Assembly (NCBI RefSeq): GCF_015832195.1 | Contig: NC_052017.1 | Coordinates: 9,252,790-9,316,789 of the forward strand | From: Motacilla alba alba | Lineage: Eukaryota > Chordata > Aves > Passeriformes > Motacillidae | Reading direction: 5' to 3' | DNA: 64,000 nt | Shown here: positions 51,082 to 64,000 of the stretch, in pieces | How the letters are laid out: every line of letters starts with the position of its first letter | How positions within the stretch are numbered: the first letter of the stretch is position 1 | Translations under genes and position numbers: made by a program | The notes under the pieces: generated by a model | The model's input: the letters and a program-made list of their open reading frames with translations, nothing else | Told to the model about the DNA's origin: nothing | Database searches by the model: none

Positions 51082-53904
51082 AAAAGAGCACAGAGAACCC
51101 AACTGTAGCAATACTGATGAAAAATGTCAAGGGGTATGAGAGTTGCCTGAAATTGCTTGTATTCAGCTTTCCATGTGACAATAACAACCATAATTAAAGT
51201 TCACTGCAAGAATAATTACAACTTATGTACAGGTTGAGGGGAAAAAAAAAGTACTTGAAGGTTTGAAGGTGCATTTCCAGCTAAGCAATAAAATAACGAC
51301 TGGCATCTTCATTACACCTATGATTGCTATATAGATTTCAGAATTTCAAATTCAAGCACAACCTATTATATTCAGTTAAACAAGGACACAAGACTCCCAC
51401 TTTGAAAAGGGATAAAATATATTTGTCACATGCTCTTCACAACACTCTCAACAGCCTCCCTCAGCAGAAGCCTCTCATCCATGGCAAAAAAAAAAACAAC
51501 TGTAGATAACATTTAAACTGATTAACATGCTTGTGCCTTCTGTTTTGCTCAAAAGAAGTTTCCATTCTGCAGAGGATGACTTTAAAAAATTATACATCAG
51601 TTCCTTCATTTTGTGAGCAGTAGTGGCCATTCCATCACCTGATTAGAATCACATTTGAGAACCCTGGATGAAAGGCAGAACATTTTATTATCAGCAAACG
51701 TCTCCTGCTTGAACTCCATCTATTTTTAGCCACTTATGCTATTAATCAGCAGCATGGATCCCCACCAGGGTAACAAGCCCAAGCTCCTGACACTGGCCAA
51801 ACAAGAAATGGAACAGAAAGCACAGCATGAGCAAACTGAAGGTGACAGCCATAACACAGGAAACAAAACAGACCCCGGGAGAACCCTGCTCTACAGAACA
51901 AGCAGGACTCAAACCCTTCACGTTTACCTTCCCTGTAATAACTCTGCACAAGTGACCAGAAGCAAAGCAGAAAAGTTTGTACAAAAGTAAAAATTAGCCA
52001 ATCCAAAAAGAGTAGTCTGGAGGAGTTCTACATCAAAGCAGGAGTATTATTCACTGGTTTGGGAAGAAGGATAAGCACCCAGGAATTTGAAACCAAGAAT
52101 CAAACTGCCAATCTGTAAGAAGCCTAAGTACTACAGCAGATTTTTATGATTTTTAAGAAATGCTTTAAAAGTTACTTTGCTTTTATTTCTCAGTGAAGAA
52201 AAAAAATATTCAAAACTCATTTTAGTATCAGGTGAAAAATTTCATTGAAATCTTGTCTCTGTCTTGCAGCTGTATTACCTCCAGACTTTCCTGCACACTG
52301 CTTGCATTTTATGGCACACATCATCTGTGCAAACTGACATAAACACACAACAGGAAAATGGAAGATTTTTACCTGAACCTTTATTTCTAGTAATTCTTTT
52401 CTTCATTAATACATAACCAAAATGCAAGCAATTTTGTATTGCTATTGCTTGCACCTTATAATTTTCCTCATGAACTTCTAAAATGAAAATTAAAAGAGAT
52501 TTTCATTGCCTTGTACAGTTTGCTCCTAACCAGTTCTCACAGTCAATATACTGCTTGAATGAAACAAAGCCACATGCTAAGAATAGCAGAAACAGAACAC
52601 TGAGGATGATAAATAATACACATAGTATGGATACAAGTCAGGAAGAGTCCTACCATAGACTTCTGTCTTAAACTGAATTTACACTACATTTCCCAGTCAT
52701 CCTAACACAAAAGGAGACTTTTGAAAGAAAAAATTGCAATGTAAATTTCTTTGTAAACAATATGTGTAAAGCTCATCTTGATTCAATTAATCCATATAAT
52801 TTTCTATTGTGCATGAAATTAGGTACCAGAGATTCAACTACTTTTTCATGCCAAGAGGAAAAATTACTATATAAATATATAAAGAGATAAGTTCTCTGCT
52901 CTGCCAGAGGAAGAAAATGCTTAATGAATCCAAGGCTATTTAAAATATTTACACCCTAAGTAAAACTTCACCACTCAGCCTAGCAAGTTCTTAAATTACC
53001 AGGTGGCAATGCCTCTGGCTGCACACATCTTTTCCTCTAGGAAAAAAGTATGTAGGGGCATGTTTGCCATGTGTCATTTAACACCACCATCATACTTTGT
53101 TAGGAATGTCTTTATGGGTTCTTTGTGTACTGGAATTCTGATAAATTACCCCAACCTGTGCACTTTGTTAGCATGTAGCTGTACTGTTCTCAAATCCCAA
53201 GCTAGGCAGCAATATCTGCATTTGATTATACAGTTTTTATCCATAAGAAGGAGTGTCAGTGTGTCATCTGAGAGAGATAACAGGGTATCCAAGACTGAGA
53301 GATCTCCTGGGTCCATGGCTACTGTATTACTGAGCACCAATCTGGGAAAGCCAGAGAGGTAAATTGCACTGAATTATCAGCAGTGCAGGTAACTGCAATA
53401 GCTTCAGTTCTCCTACTGTTCTCACAACCTGGCTGAAGTCAGCACTGGACCAAAGACCAGATGGCTAATCCCAAAGCCAGAAAAGATGAAGGAAATATTG
53501 TGAAAAACATGGCATAATTTCCATTAGTGTATAGAAATTCTGATACAGAGAAGGATACAGTAACAGTGAGCCCCTTCCTAGCATGTCTCAGAGAATATAT
53601 GTATTAATTATACATTAGCATTTGTGTAAATTTTATTTCCAGGTATTTATTAAATCAAACTTATAAAAGCTAGAGTGGTAGATGTGGCCATATAATCTTA
53701 AATAAATTCTTTTGTCACTGAAGAGACATTGAGAGAGAGAGCTGTGGGGAAATGGGCCTAAAGTACATAATTAAAAAACTATCCCAGAGTGTGAGTCAAA
53801 CGGAGCAATTTAAAAAGAGGAGTTTTCCATCCTTAAGTGCCAAAGGCTGCCACAAAAGATTTGGTCCATATGACAAAGGAGGTTAATGTTGTCCTGTGCT
53901 ACGT

Positions 53905-54402
53905 TTGAGGAGGGCTGCCAGTGGATCACCCCTTCCCCTCTGCTCAGCACTGGCGAGACCACACCCAGACTGCTGCACATGGACAGAGCCAAGGAAGGGC
54001 CACAAGAGTGATTAAGGGACTGGAGAATGTCTCCTGTGAGGAAAACTGAGACAGCTGAGACTGATACTCCTGGAGAAGGCTTGGGGGAGATCTTATGCAG
54101 AAATATCTGAAGGGAGAGTGCAAAGATGGAGCCAGGCTCTTCTCAGTGGTGCCCAGTGATGGACCAGAGGCAAAGGAAACAAACTGAAACACAAGGGGTT
54201 GCCCCGGAACATCAGGAAACACTTTCACAATACGGACAACAGCACCAGCACAGGTGGCCCAGAGAGACTGGGGCATCTCCTCTGTCAGAGGCACTCAAAA
54301 GCCAACTGGACACAATCCTGGGCTTGAGGAGGCCCTGCCTGAGCCTTTGGGTTGGACACGAGGACCTCCAGAGCTCCCCACCAACCTCAACCACACTGTG
54401 AA
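53905..54402 (+). mobile_element. CR1 LINE 3' fragment, plus orientation
   Basis: The sequence follows the familiar 3' end of avian CR1: GGCCACAAGAGTGATTAAGG, a CTCCTGGAGAAGGCT-like block, GGAGATCTTATGCAG, CTCTTCTCAGTGGTGCCCAG, AAACTGAAACACA, GGTGGCCCAGAGAG, and a closing ACCTCAACCACACTGTGA. The open frames through it, including antisense ones, are broken remnants. The 5' end is truncated, as is normal for CR1. Divergence from the consensus as I remember it is clear, so it is an old copy. Confidence 0.85.
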
Positions 54403-56012
54403 GAAAAAGCTAAGTCAGCAGCTAAGCTGAACTCAGAGAACATCACTTTACTTCTGAATGCCCACACAGAGTGTGGGTGTTTAACAAATGTGGCACAACA
54501 AATCCTCTTTAAATTCACACTTTTAATAACTCAGGTTATCTTGTTTATGTAGGCACATGCAGAAAAACCCTAAGCAGTGATATTTTCACATTTGGGGGAT
54601 GTGTTTTCTTTTCTTTACTTTTTTTTTTTTTTTAAGAGAAAGAAATTATCTGCAACTGCTGCAGATCCTGTGCATCAGCAGCTGAAGAGGCCCTTACCAC
54701 TTAATCTATAGGACTATACCTTTTGCTAAGAGCACTAGAAGATTGAGAGCCTGGCACTGTTTCAAGCTGACCTTGAGCTTGGAATTAATTTTTAAGAGTC
54801 CCTTCTTTCCCCTCATTGTTCTTCAATAAATTTTAAGCTTTACTTCTTCAAGGGTTGCTATTGCAAAGCTAGTGTGCAGTTACACTCGGGTGGTTCATTG
54901 TGTTAGTCCATACTGGAGATAAAAGTGCAAAGAACACTTCCTGAACGAAATATCTGTGTAAAAGTTTAATTAGATTTCTAGCTACATCAGAATTATAATT
55001 CCACAAACTGGGGGACCAGAGTAGTTCTGTACTTTCATTTTAAAAATACCAAATACCTCATAATTGCATGCATTCCTTAAAAACATTTTCTACCTGATGC
55101 TGTAAGTTACAAGAATTTAACTAAAGCAAAATGAAAGCCATGTGCCAGCTAGTGCAAGAGATCATCACCAAAGACATTAACCAGGTAAATGTTGCAACAA
55201 GAATAAAACAAAATCACAATAAACACTCCTTATTTGCTATTCTATTTTATTTAAAATGGATATATATGTCAATTAAAGACCTTCATTATTTATAAATGGA
55301 AACATAATTTTCCAACTGAAAGCAATTCTTCAGGTTTTCTTTATATCAACTAATATAAATTTTCCTAACTTACTTTCAATAATGAGAAGGCAGATGTACA
55401 TAACTAAAAGCCTGTCACAATTTCAATTTTAAGACTGCTCAAGGAGAAGGGACATAACACTTAGGGGGATTCCAAGTTGTCAGCAGTGCCTTTTTTCACA
55501 GCTAGGTCCTTGCCAAGCCATTTAAAGGCAAGCTTGCTATTTTGCACATCACTAACACCCACCCATCCTTCACATTTCCCTCCACTACTGCCCTTTTGTA
55601 TTATACATCAAAGCACAGACCTCTTCAGTAGCATGATGGGAAAAAAAAAAAAGAGACACTAATGTTACTTACATTCCATCACACTGTTACTCTTCGCTTT
55701 TACTTGTCATTCCCTTTGAATCCCCTATTGATGTGACACATTGGGACGTGGATGTACTACAGATGCAGCATGATTCATCACAAGTACATGGCTCCACTTG
55801 CAGCACAAAAATGTTTTTAGGAGGTACCCGAGTTCACTGACTCCATGTTTCTCACTGGGAAGCCAATTTAACAATTGTTTCCTTGGCTCTCTCAGGCCAC
55901 TCTCCCTGCATCCCTGCTCTGCAGTGAAGGACTGTGTTCTTAAAGAGCTGGGGGCAGTGGGCTGAAGTAATGCATGCTGGATTGTCCCCTTCATTCTGCC
56001 TTCAAAAACCCC
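54403..56012 (-). other. Intron between CR1 fragments; nothing recognised
   Basis: AT-rich sequence with a T-run at 54619-54633 and an A-run near 55640-55651. No gene or named repeat is seen. Confidence 0.5.
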
Positions 56013-56145
56013 AAGCGGGAAGGGACACACAAGAGTCATAGAAGTCCAGTTCCTCACCCTGCACATGAATCACACTGTGTGCCTGAGAGCATCGTCCAAA
56101 TAACTGAAACCAACCCTCTAGGTGGGAGAAACCAGAGCAACCTAA
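56013..56145 (-). mobile_element. Short CR1 LINE 3' fragment, minus orientation
   Basis: On the plus strand, GGGAAGGGACAC, GAAGTCCAGTTCCTCACCCT, TGTGTGCCTGAGAGCATCGT and CCAACCCTCTAGGTGGGA follow in the order expected for the complement of a CR1 3' end. It is a 5'-truncated copy, inverted relative to the two nearby CR1 fragments. Confidence 0.7.
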
Positions 56146-57295
56146 CCAGGATAACGCAGCAGCAAGAGATAAAAGGACAGGGAGAAAAATAAAAGAATCC
56201 TAATAGTTTGAGATAATAATAATATGTAATTAAAGATTTTAAAAACACACTCTTGACAGAAAATGTTCAGAGCCAGTGGAAATTGTGATCTGATGATTTC
56301 CTGAACTCCAGACACCTGACAAGTTAATAGAGTCATTTGTGCCCCTTTACCAGCTCCAGCTACTTTCATTTTCTAAGAAAAAATACCTATCCTGGATCAA
56401 ATCTTTCTAGGACACAAGATAATATCTCCTTGAAGATGAGTAGCCTTGAGGAGCTTATACTGTGGCTCTGTCTCAGGAAAAAAACAGGATATAATTATCT
56501 GCAGAGATAGAGAGAAGAAAAAAAAAACACTGGAAAATAACAACTTCATGAGCATTTAATACTGGCATAGAGTGGCATGGTCACAGCCCTGACTGTTCAT
56601 TCCTGCCCCTTTCACCTCTGGCTGGTTTTAGGTGGGTTTAGTTCTCCCAGCCTGCAGAGGACAGGGCAGCACGAGGGCAGCACAGGAGCAGAACTGATTG
56701 CCAGCTCAGGAGAAGGCAGATCCATCAGGCAGCTTTTTCAGCATCAGGAGAACTTTGTGCTACCTTAAAGTGTGCATGAAACTGCACCAGTAATACTTCT
56801 GTGTTGCCAGAACTGAAGAGTACTATTTTGTTCTGTAGTCCATTTCCTATAAAACCTTGGAATTCCACAGGATGAGTACTCAGATGTACTATTCCAAGTA
56901 TTTGACTGCAGGTTGTGGCCCAACTAAAACTGAAGCCAGCTGTATTCCTGGCAAATTACCCTCTCCACTGAAAGCCCTGTGCCTTCCTGCTGCTTTGCAA
57001 TTTCATTACTCTCTGTACTTTTGTCAAGTTCGCTACAGCATATAAAGAATAAAGGCTTTCATGTTAAAGGAACCATACATACACTCTGTAATGTTGTATA
57101 AATTTTGCTGTTTCAAAGAACTGAGGACAAATCTGGCTTCCAGTTTCTTTAAAAAGTTTGTCTTACATTCTCTGCAAACTCCTCAAACAGTAACTTGTCA
57201 AAAGTTTCACAATTGAAAACTTTTTGAGAGATAAAATCTTTTCAGCTACACTACGCAGGCAAAAAAATCAGTTATCCAAGGAGGCTTTGGGACAA
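56146..57295 (-). other. Intron between CR1 fragments; nothing recognised
   Basis: AT-rich sequence with a moderately GC-richer stretch near 56570-56720. No gene or named repeat is seen. Confidence 0.5.
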
Positions 57296-57600
57296 ACCAG
57301 AAGATGGAGAGAGACTTCTTACAAGGCCATGTAGTGACAAGACAAGGAGGAATGATTTCATACTGAAAGGGCAGGTTTAGATATTACAAAGAAATTCTGT
57401 ACTATGAGGGTGGTGAGACACAGGATCGGGCTGCCCAGAGGAGCCGTGGATGCCCCATCCCTGGAAGTGTTCTAGGTCAGGCTGGATGAGGCTTTGAGCA
57501 AGCTGGACAAGTTAAAGATGTTTCTCCCCATGGCAGGGGGGTTGGAACTACACGATCCTTAAGGTCCCCTCCAATACAAACCATTCCACAACTCTAGGAC
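57296..57600 (+). mobile_element. CR1 LINE 3' fragment, plus orientation
   Basis: It shows the canonical CR1 3' order: ACAAGGCCATGTAGTGACAA, GAGGGTGGTGAGACAC, GCTGCCCAGAGGAGCCGTGG, ATGCCCCATCCCTGGAAGTG, CAGGCTGGATGAGGCTTTGA, CCCCATGGCAGGGGGGTTGG, then AAGGTCCCCTCCAAT and a terminal ACCATTCCACAAC close to the family's 8-bp tail repeat. It is better preserved than the fragment at 53.9 kb. 5' truncated, non-coding. Confidence 0.92.
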
Positions 57601-60600
57601 AATAACTAGTGCAGCCAAGTCATCAAACTTAATTGCCAGCAATGAAATACGACATAACATAAAATAACACAGTATCAGTTTCCAACAATAAGCTTCCACT
57701 GATCACAATTATGGAAGAAATCTGTAAAATGTGATTTAGATTATATTCCAAGATTGATCATGACTTAGGAAGTATCTCATAATATTTCTAATTTTTGCAA
57801 TACTAAGTCTGTAATATTTGCAATCCTATTTAAATATTTCAAGATGTTACCTCATTTTACTTCTGTTTTTATTAGAATCAAATGTCTAAATTGCTAATAT
57901 ATCAGAGCATGTCTCTATCCCATTTCTGTTTGAAATTTATGATTAAAAATTATTTCACTAAAAAGTAGGTTATAATGTAAAGAATGTATTTGAATGGCAT
58001 TCTAAAATGTAAAAACTAAAAGTTGTATGAGCAATGGGAAAAGTAACTGGACATTGAATAACTACAGCAACATAAAAAGAACTCAATATTAGAGGGAGAA
58101 GCATTGAATGAAATGGAATGATAGAATTAATTACAGCCTCGGCCTCAGTTTTTACTAAAATGCTAAATCAAATTTTAAAATCGTCCCACAGTTTCTGTCA
58201 AAATTAAACATTACTCCAATTTTAGAAACCTAAGCAACCAAGTGAGAGTGGCAGCACTAGCACATTTACAAATCTCAAAAATTCCAGGGTGCAGACAGAA
58301 GAAATTACTTTTTGTCCCTTCTGATTCACCTCAGTAGGAGTCTGGAGAAGTTTGCTTTAAAAGCTGTTCAGTAACCAAATGTGGCAGTCCCAAACTTCAA
58401 GATGAATGATAGCTGCTTCCTGCAGGAGGTCAGTGGTTCCACTCATCCCTGTATTTCCAGTAAATTCAACAACTAAATATCACACATCCACAGGACAGAT
58501 TTAAAGGAAAGAGAAACATGTCACCTGATTTGAGATATAGCCAAACAGAAGACAGAGATGGCTTAAAGCTGATACTAAATAGCACTGTGTCATAATACCT
58601 TTAGTAAGTGATGATACAAGACACAGAAAGCATGTTCAGAGAATGAAGAATACATTTTTCTCCTGGGATGCTTGGAAATATTTAAAGATGGGGGAAAAGA
58701 CATAGTAATTTATTGGTGATTGTCAGAGGAACAGAGGAAGAAATTTTCTCACCAGTAAATCACTACTCTTTCTGCCAAGAAGTAATCAGTTATTCCACAC
58801 TACTACATCTCAGCTGCTCTTACTTGTCACTGTGATGTATCTCCACTTTGAAAAAAAGTTCCTAAATACAAAATTTATAATACTTTGTAATTAGTGCAGT
58901 TTATTCCTTAAGCTCTCCTGCAGAGTTACTATTGTTGCTCAATGGAAAAAAATATAATTGGCCAAGTTCAATCCCAACATACTTTATGCAGAATGCAAAT
59001 CAAAGCAGTCACTGGCCCTGTGATGATGAAAGGGAACAGTGCAAACCACAAAACTGAATCCTTTGGGATGGAACAGGTAAGGAGGACTGAGAGCATCTGG
59101 TATCCTGAGCTTCATCCAGAGCTCAAAATGAGAGGTGAGAAATCCCAGATGACCTCACTTCAGAAGCAACTGGTATATGTCATCTTAGTTAAAACCTCTG
59201 TTTTCAAATTAGGCAGCTCTGCTCCAGGCTATATGCAAAAATAAAAAAAAAATCCAAAAAGAAAAAAATGACATGAATTAAACCTAACATACCATCATGA
59301 AAAGAGAAGTAAAATATCCTGGCAAAGCAATTAAAAAGAAAGAATTTACATTTTTGGTCTAAAACTTTTCTAGATTTTTTTACATTTTTAAGTAGAAAAA
59401 TAAAACTATAATTGAGTTTCACTTAGGATTAATGAAAATTTATTATTCGTATGAATAAATCTAATTATAAGCATGACAAAACAAAAGAATTATCATCTTC
59501 AAAGGAAAATTTCCCTTCAAGATGACAGCGTTTCTTTACACTTAAAACCCCAGGTTTTTTAATTTCAAACTTTTGCCAGAGCTATATTCCAACTCACTTC
59601 CATTCAAATGCTTCACAGATTATATAAGCCTTTACTTCCACCATTTTGTGTGTACCAAGCTTTTCCAACCTACATCAGTTAATACAATTCTACTCAAATA
59701 ACACACACCTCCTGTTTCCACTGTTTCCTGCCTTTTGCAGTTATCAGCAAATTTGGAGATTTAGAACCACACTAGTTCAGGGCAGAGCATCATCTCAATA
59801 ATTTATAATTTAATTTTTCTAAGTATGTCCCATTCATTGCTCTTTAGTTACCATTAATATCTATGTGCATCTCATGAAAAACTGATCTTTTTTATTACTA
59901 TAACGCAGTAATTTAAAAAAGAAAACATAGACTATCATGATCAATTTGTATAAATGGTCTTAAAAAGTCTTCCTAATGTTGGAATGAGTTTAAATTTTCC
60001 ACTTGTCTTGATGACTATGAAATTGGATTTGGGTAAAACTGCCCTCCAAACTCAGGCAGTTAATCAATGTCCTCTGCCCCACAGCACTACTTGCTTTAGA
60101 GTTGATTTACTTAAACATTATAAACAAGATAATAAAGAAGCTTCAATGCAGGAGTTTTCATGGGAATCACATCTGTTTCCTATTGATTTAGAAAACCTTT
60201 GTTACCCTTAATTTTCCTCCCCTCAGAAAAAGTAGAATTACAAAATATTTCTCAATATCTTTAAGGTCCAAAAGGTAGAATTACCACTATTGTAAAAAAT
60301 TGCTTTTATTAACATGCTTTTTATGAAGTTTATTTGCCATTAGTGCAAACTAAGATTGGAATAACAAAATTTAGGATGTAAATGGTATTTGCCAACACAG
60401 AGGTTAGATGAACAGAAATTCACCTCTCCTTTTAGAATTATTACTAGGGAACAAAATCTTAGACTTGTGCTGCTAGGTTCCAAAAATAAACATGTAATGG
60501 ACAAATAAGTAAATCCAGAAAAAACAGTGAAAGGATTCAGCTTGTTCTCCAACTAGAAGAGGGAGTGTGTAAAACAGAAGGATTAAAAATTCCTGAGTAG

Positions 60601-63480
60601 CATGGAAAACATAAACATGAAGAGCTAAGTTCACCATCCTGTCAACACACAAGAACAGTTTTTTAAAGGACTCATAAAATTCTAGAAATCAATAATCAAG
60701 ACTGGGACATAATTTTTGCTTTAGCACTTCCTGAGCTGAAAATTTCTGAAGGCTGGAAAAGTGAACCAGAGAATTGTGAATATGTGCTTGTCCTATTCTT
60801 TTGTACTCTTTTAGGTAAATGCTATAGGCCACTAATGCTACAGGTAAAAGCTAAATGCAAGAGAGAATGCATGGGTTGTGTGGGTCCTGCTCTTATCACG
60901 TTCACTGGTAAGCCCTGATGTTCCACAGTTAAAAATAGAACCAAGATTAAACCAAAGAAATATAAACCAAAAATATATTTTAAAAAAAGCTATAGGAGTT
61001 CCATAGGATATTGAATTCCAAGTCTTATTTCTACAGAGCGCGTGGATATAGATGTACTGGCTACAGATCTTGTAGTGAAGGGATTTGTATTTTAATGAGA
61101 AGAAATAGTCAATAGGGTAACCAAGGTATGCTGGAGATCATTCTAAACCCTTTGCTTGAAATCCAAGTGTTGCAGAAGTTTCTTGTGATTAACTTGACAA
61201 AACCAGGCACATTCTCACAAAGAATGGAGCAGCTATGATGGGTGACCAGCAGACACAGTAGTCACAAAAGTCCATAGCTATCCAGCTCACTCTGAGAGAA
61301 CTCCCCACATCTGAGCAGCTGAAAAGGCCTCTGGCCTTGACAGACCATATTGACTACAATGGGAGCTTAGGTAACTCATTCATTATAGCCACCTACATGG
61401 ACACATCTCAACATGGGTGTCATAACCTAAGCTGAAACCAGCCACACTTAATGCAAATGGGCCTTGACTATTCACATTTAAGTAATGCATATTATGATGC
61501 TTTTATGATTTTATTATCTTCCAGCCAGACTTGAATTGCTGACCCCATTTAGCTTTCCAGTTAATAGCTGTTTGATGATTTGCCAAAACCAAAATCATGT
61601 GTACAGATTGTTCTTTGCTGAATAGATTGATTCAGGATTTATTTTCAATATCATGTCTTCCCCATTTGCAGATGTTCTGTTCTCCTTAATAAGGACAAGA
61701 AAACTGACAAGACCTGTTAGAAAATTCATATCACTTCTCTTCTGTTATTCCAGTCTGCAGCTTGTCTGAAAAGTTGCTGCTTTTCTTTTTTTTATTTTTT
61801 TTGGTCAGAACCAATAAATCCTACACTTCATCCAATTTTTATTTTCAGATAGGATTTTCAAAGAAACCTAAGGGATTCTCAGGTCTTATTAAAAAGTCCC
61901 AGGGAACTGGGCTTTTAACTTTTTGAAACTTCTTATCTGGCTCCTGTAAGCTTTCACATTCTGCAGCCCTGAATCAATACAGACAGAAGTTACTCACTGA
62001 CACGAAGCAAGGTTTAAAGGACAGGTTTTAAATCAAGGAGCTACTTACCTGACCACAACCAAAGCTGGTGGCTGTACCATTGCAATCTTGCTATCAAGTC
62101 TTATGATTCCTCAATACATAACTTCAAATGTCAAGATAACTCTGGGATGCTGCTACCTGTCCTTTCAGGCTATTCCTAAAAATAAATGAAATGGGCCAGC
62201 AACAATTCTCTGACCCTGGTATTTATCAGCACAGCATGGCTCACATGCATTTGGCTGACTTCTCACACTCTATCTCCTTTTTCTCCAAAATAAAAGAGCT
62301 GCATCCTCCCTCCCTGGATCCTTGGCCCATAAAATATTCCCAGATTTTGCCTGGGCATTGTCTGCAAATGTGCTTATTTAACGCTCAAAACTGGCAATGG
62401 ACTTGACCATGCTGGCAGTTCAGGAGTCTGGATGATCTTGTATCCATGCTCAGGCCCAAAGTGTGTCCAGGATTAGTTTATTAACAAAGACATAACCTCA
62501 TTCTCCTAGAGGATGGTGCAGTTTAGGTGACAGATTTTTTTTTGCCTGGAACTGTAAGGAGAAGTAGACTTCTTGATGGGTGCATTTCACTGAAGTTTGG
62601 GGTTTTTTATAAAGCAATTATATTCTTCCCTGGGGAAGTAGCTATCTCTGTCCTTTCTTAGCCTGAAGATATAATGACATTCTCTGAAAATGGAGAAATC
62701 ACTCAAAAATTACTTAGTTGTCTCTTCAGTGTGGTGGGCTCTCTCTGCCAAGGGTTGGCAGTCTGAGTTCCATAAAACAGCTTTAACAAACCCCTTAACA
62801 AAAATATTTTGAGAGATGTCTGTTTCATTCACCATCACAGTGTAAGTGTCGAAGTTAAAGGTGAAGGCTTGCAGTCTCAACATGGAAATTTAACCACAAC
62901 TGAGACAGGTGCCAAATCCAGATGAGAGTTTAGAGTGCTGCTTCATTTCAGCCCCCAATTACTGATGTGTATTTCCATTTTAAGAACCCCATTTATATCA
63001 CTTAACTTCCTGTTCCTTGTTTGGAAAACTCTGTTGCCTAAACCGAAATTGGTTATCCAAACAATTTATATGCATGCCTGGAACAAGTGGTCCTAACAGT
63101 GACCAAATTCTTTGGATCTGGTCCTCAAAAGTTTTGCTGCCTTTTCTTGCCTAATCCAGATATCACTTTCCACTTTTTCTGTGCTACTGTCATTCTCAGC
63201 CTCTTCTTATTTCTCTGGTTATAGTTCTCTCATTTTGAAACCACCAATCATTCCTTAAATAACATGCTGTGTTAGTCCACATCCTTCCTTTCCCCTCTTC
63301 TTCTGCAACTTTTCTGGAAGAAAGGTGCTCCTTATCTCAGGTGTGTTATCTGTCTCTCCTGCCATGTATTAAAAAAAGTTATCTGTTGCCCTATTATATT
63401 CTGATTTTATCCTTCACTCAGTCAATCTTCTTCTAGATATCCAAATAATATATTTTATATGTGAGTTCTTCCTGATGCAA
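57601..63480 (-). other. PTPRN2 upstream intron; nothing recognised
   Basis: AT-rich sequence with small A- and T-runs (about 59241-59250 and 61787-61801). No exon, mobile element or structural repeat that I can name. Confidence 0.5.
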
Positions 63481-64000
63481 ACCACCATTTTACTGTGATC
63501 TCCTCAGGGCTCTGAGTTCTCTCCCCTCCTAGAAGCAGCTCGAAGCCAGTTCACTGCTTTCAGCTGTTATGAAAGAAAAGCTGGAATTGGGGACTCCCCA
63601 CTCCATCTCTTGGGAGCTGCTGTTAAGCTGAGACCGTGTCCCCTGCTCTGAACTGCCCTGCAGTTCTTCTGCCACCACATCAGTGCCTTGGCATGCCCCC
63701 TATTGATCCAGACCTTCAGATTTACTATCTCAGCCTGATTTCAGGCCTTCCTCATCTCCACAGGCTTGCTGTGGCCCAGAGTCTCAGCTAAACCTGGGTG
63801 GGGTCATCAGCCTGTCCTGCTTGCCTTGCTCAGGTGTCGTGGGACTGGCTCCCTGTCCTGTGCCAGCCGTATTCCCATCCTCAGCTGTCCAGGGAGCAGA
63901 CTGCCTCTGCTGTTCCCTGGCAGTGTCTTCTGGACCATTCTTCATTCAGACTTTTACTTCTGCAAAATAGCACTTGGCTTCTACCATGTGAGAGATAAAT
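63481..64000. other. GC-richer right edge, unassigned
   Basis: C/T- and G-rich compared with the preceding intron, with few CpG, so not a promoter-type CpG island. A 66-codon open frame (63798-63998) has no recognisable domain. It could be part of a repeat continuing past the window. No signal-peptide-like exon with a donor site was found in either strand. Confidence 0.35.

Larger units (their letters stand above)
37793..53904 (-). other. PTPRN2 upstream intron; simple repeats only
   Basis: Long AT-rich stretch. Named contents are the ATT microsatellite (38788-38864), a TTTTG run (43135-43156), a CpG-dense spot (45877-45973), 21 consecutive A (47330-47350), a short CA run (about 48045-48058), a 39-bp tandem duplication (48360-48437), a G/T-rich tract (49977-50021) and minisatellite-like duplications (50956-51081). 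Its longest frame, 44263-44694 (143 codons), shows no domain, signal peptide or homology that I recognise. No CR1 or LTR is recognised here. Confidence 0.55.

Noticed and set aside
53275..53295. GAGATAACAGGGTATC, similar to a homing-endonuclease (I-SceI) site
   Set aside because: Only a partial match with several mismatches and no related gene; coincidence.
53944..54294. 116-codon minus-strand frame
   Set aside because: It is the antisense of a CR1 3' fragment, not a gene.
1..64000. CRISPR arrays, operons, rRNA or tRNA genes, rho-independent terminators
   Set aside because: No regularly spaced repeats, no clustered bacterial-style genes and no structural RNA signature; the sequence is vertebrate intron.

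Overview
The window looks like avian nuclear DNA, most likely from a songbird (passerine). It is AT-rich, intron-like and almost free of long open reading frames. It carries 3' fragments of CR1 LINEs, the dominant bird retroposon, and four solo LTRs of types I recognise from bird, mostly songbird, genomes. Nothing suggests a prokaryote: there are no operons, ribosome-binding sites, CRISPR arrays, rRNA or tRNA genes.

The only protein-coding sequence I can support is one 51-bp exon on the minus strand at 32246-32296. It has clean splice sites and encodes CLFEDDLCKSFEVCVN. This matches the cysteine-rich luminal N-terminus (RESP18-homology region) of the IA-2/phogrin family, best as PTPRN2. In that reading, sequence to the right of the exon is the large upstream intron (towards the signal-peptide exon, not seen here). 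Sequence to the left is the next intron, whose downstream exon (starting near DGVFG in mammals) is also not seen. The whole window would then be two giant PTPRN2 introns around one tiny exon.

Layout: 1-16001 is unassigned intron with a few simple repeats and GC-richer patches. A solo LTR lies at 16008-16303 (+) with a perfect 6-bp target duplication. An older LTR lies at 20089-20606 (-). A pair of 65-bp direct repeats lies near 24.4 and 25.6 kb. A 704-bp solo LTR lies at 25992-26695 (+). The exon is at 32.2 kb. A hairpin built on a 12-bp tandem repeat lies at 35.6 kb. A solo LTR lies at 37363-37786 (-). An ATT microsatellite lies at 38.8 kb. A CpG-dense spot lies at 45.9 kb and a 39-bp tandem duplication at 48.4 kb. 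CR1 fragments lie at 53.9-54.4, 56.0-56.1 and 57.3-57.6 kb, and a GC-richer right edge at 63.5-64.0 kb.

I found no evidence of a novel multi-gene system. The most useful observations are the single exon, the solo LTRs with exact boundaries, and several small local duplications that known repeats do not explain. Repeat family names and the gene assignment rest on recognition from memory, not on a database search.
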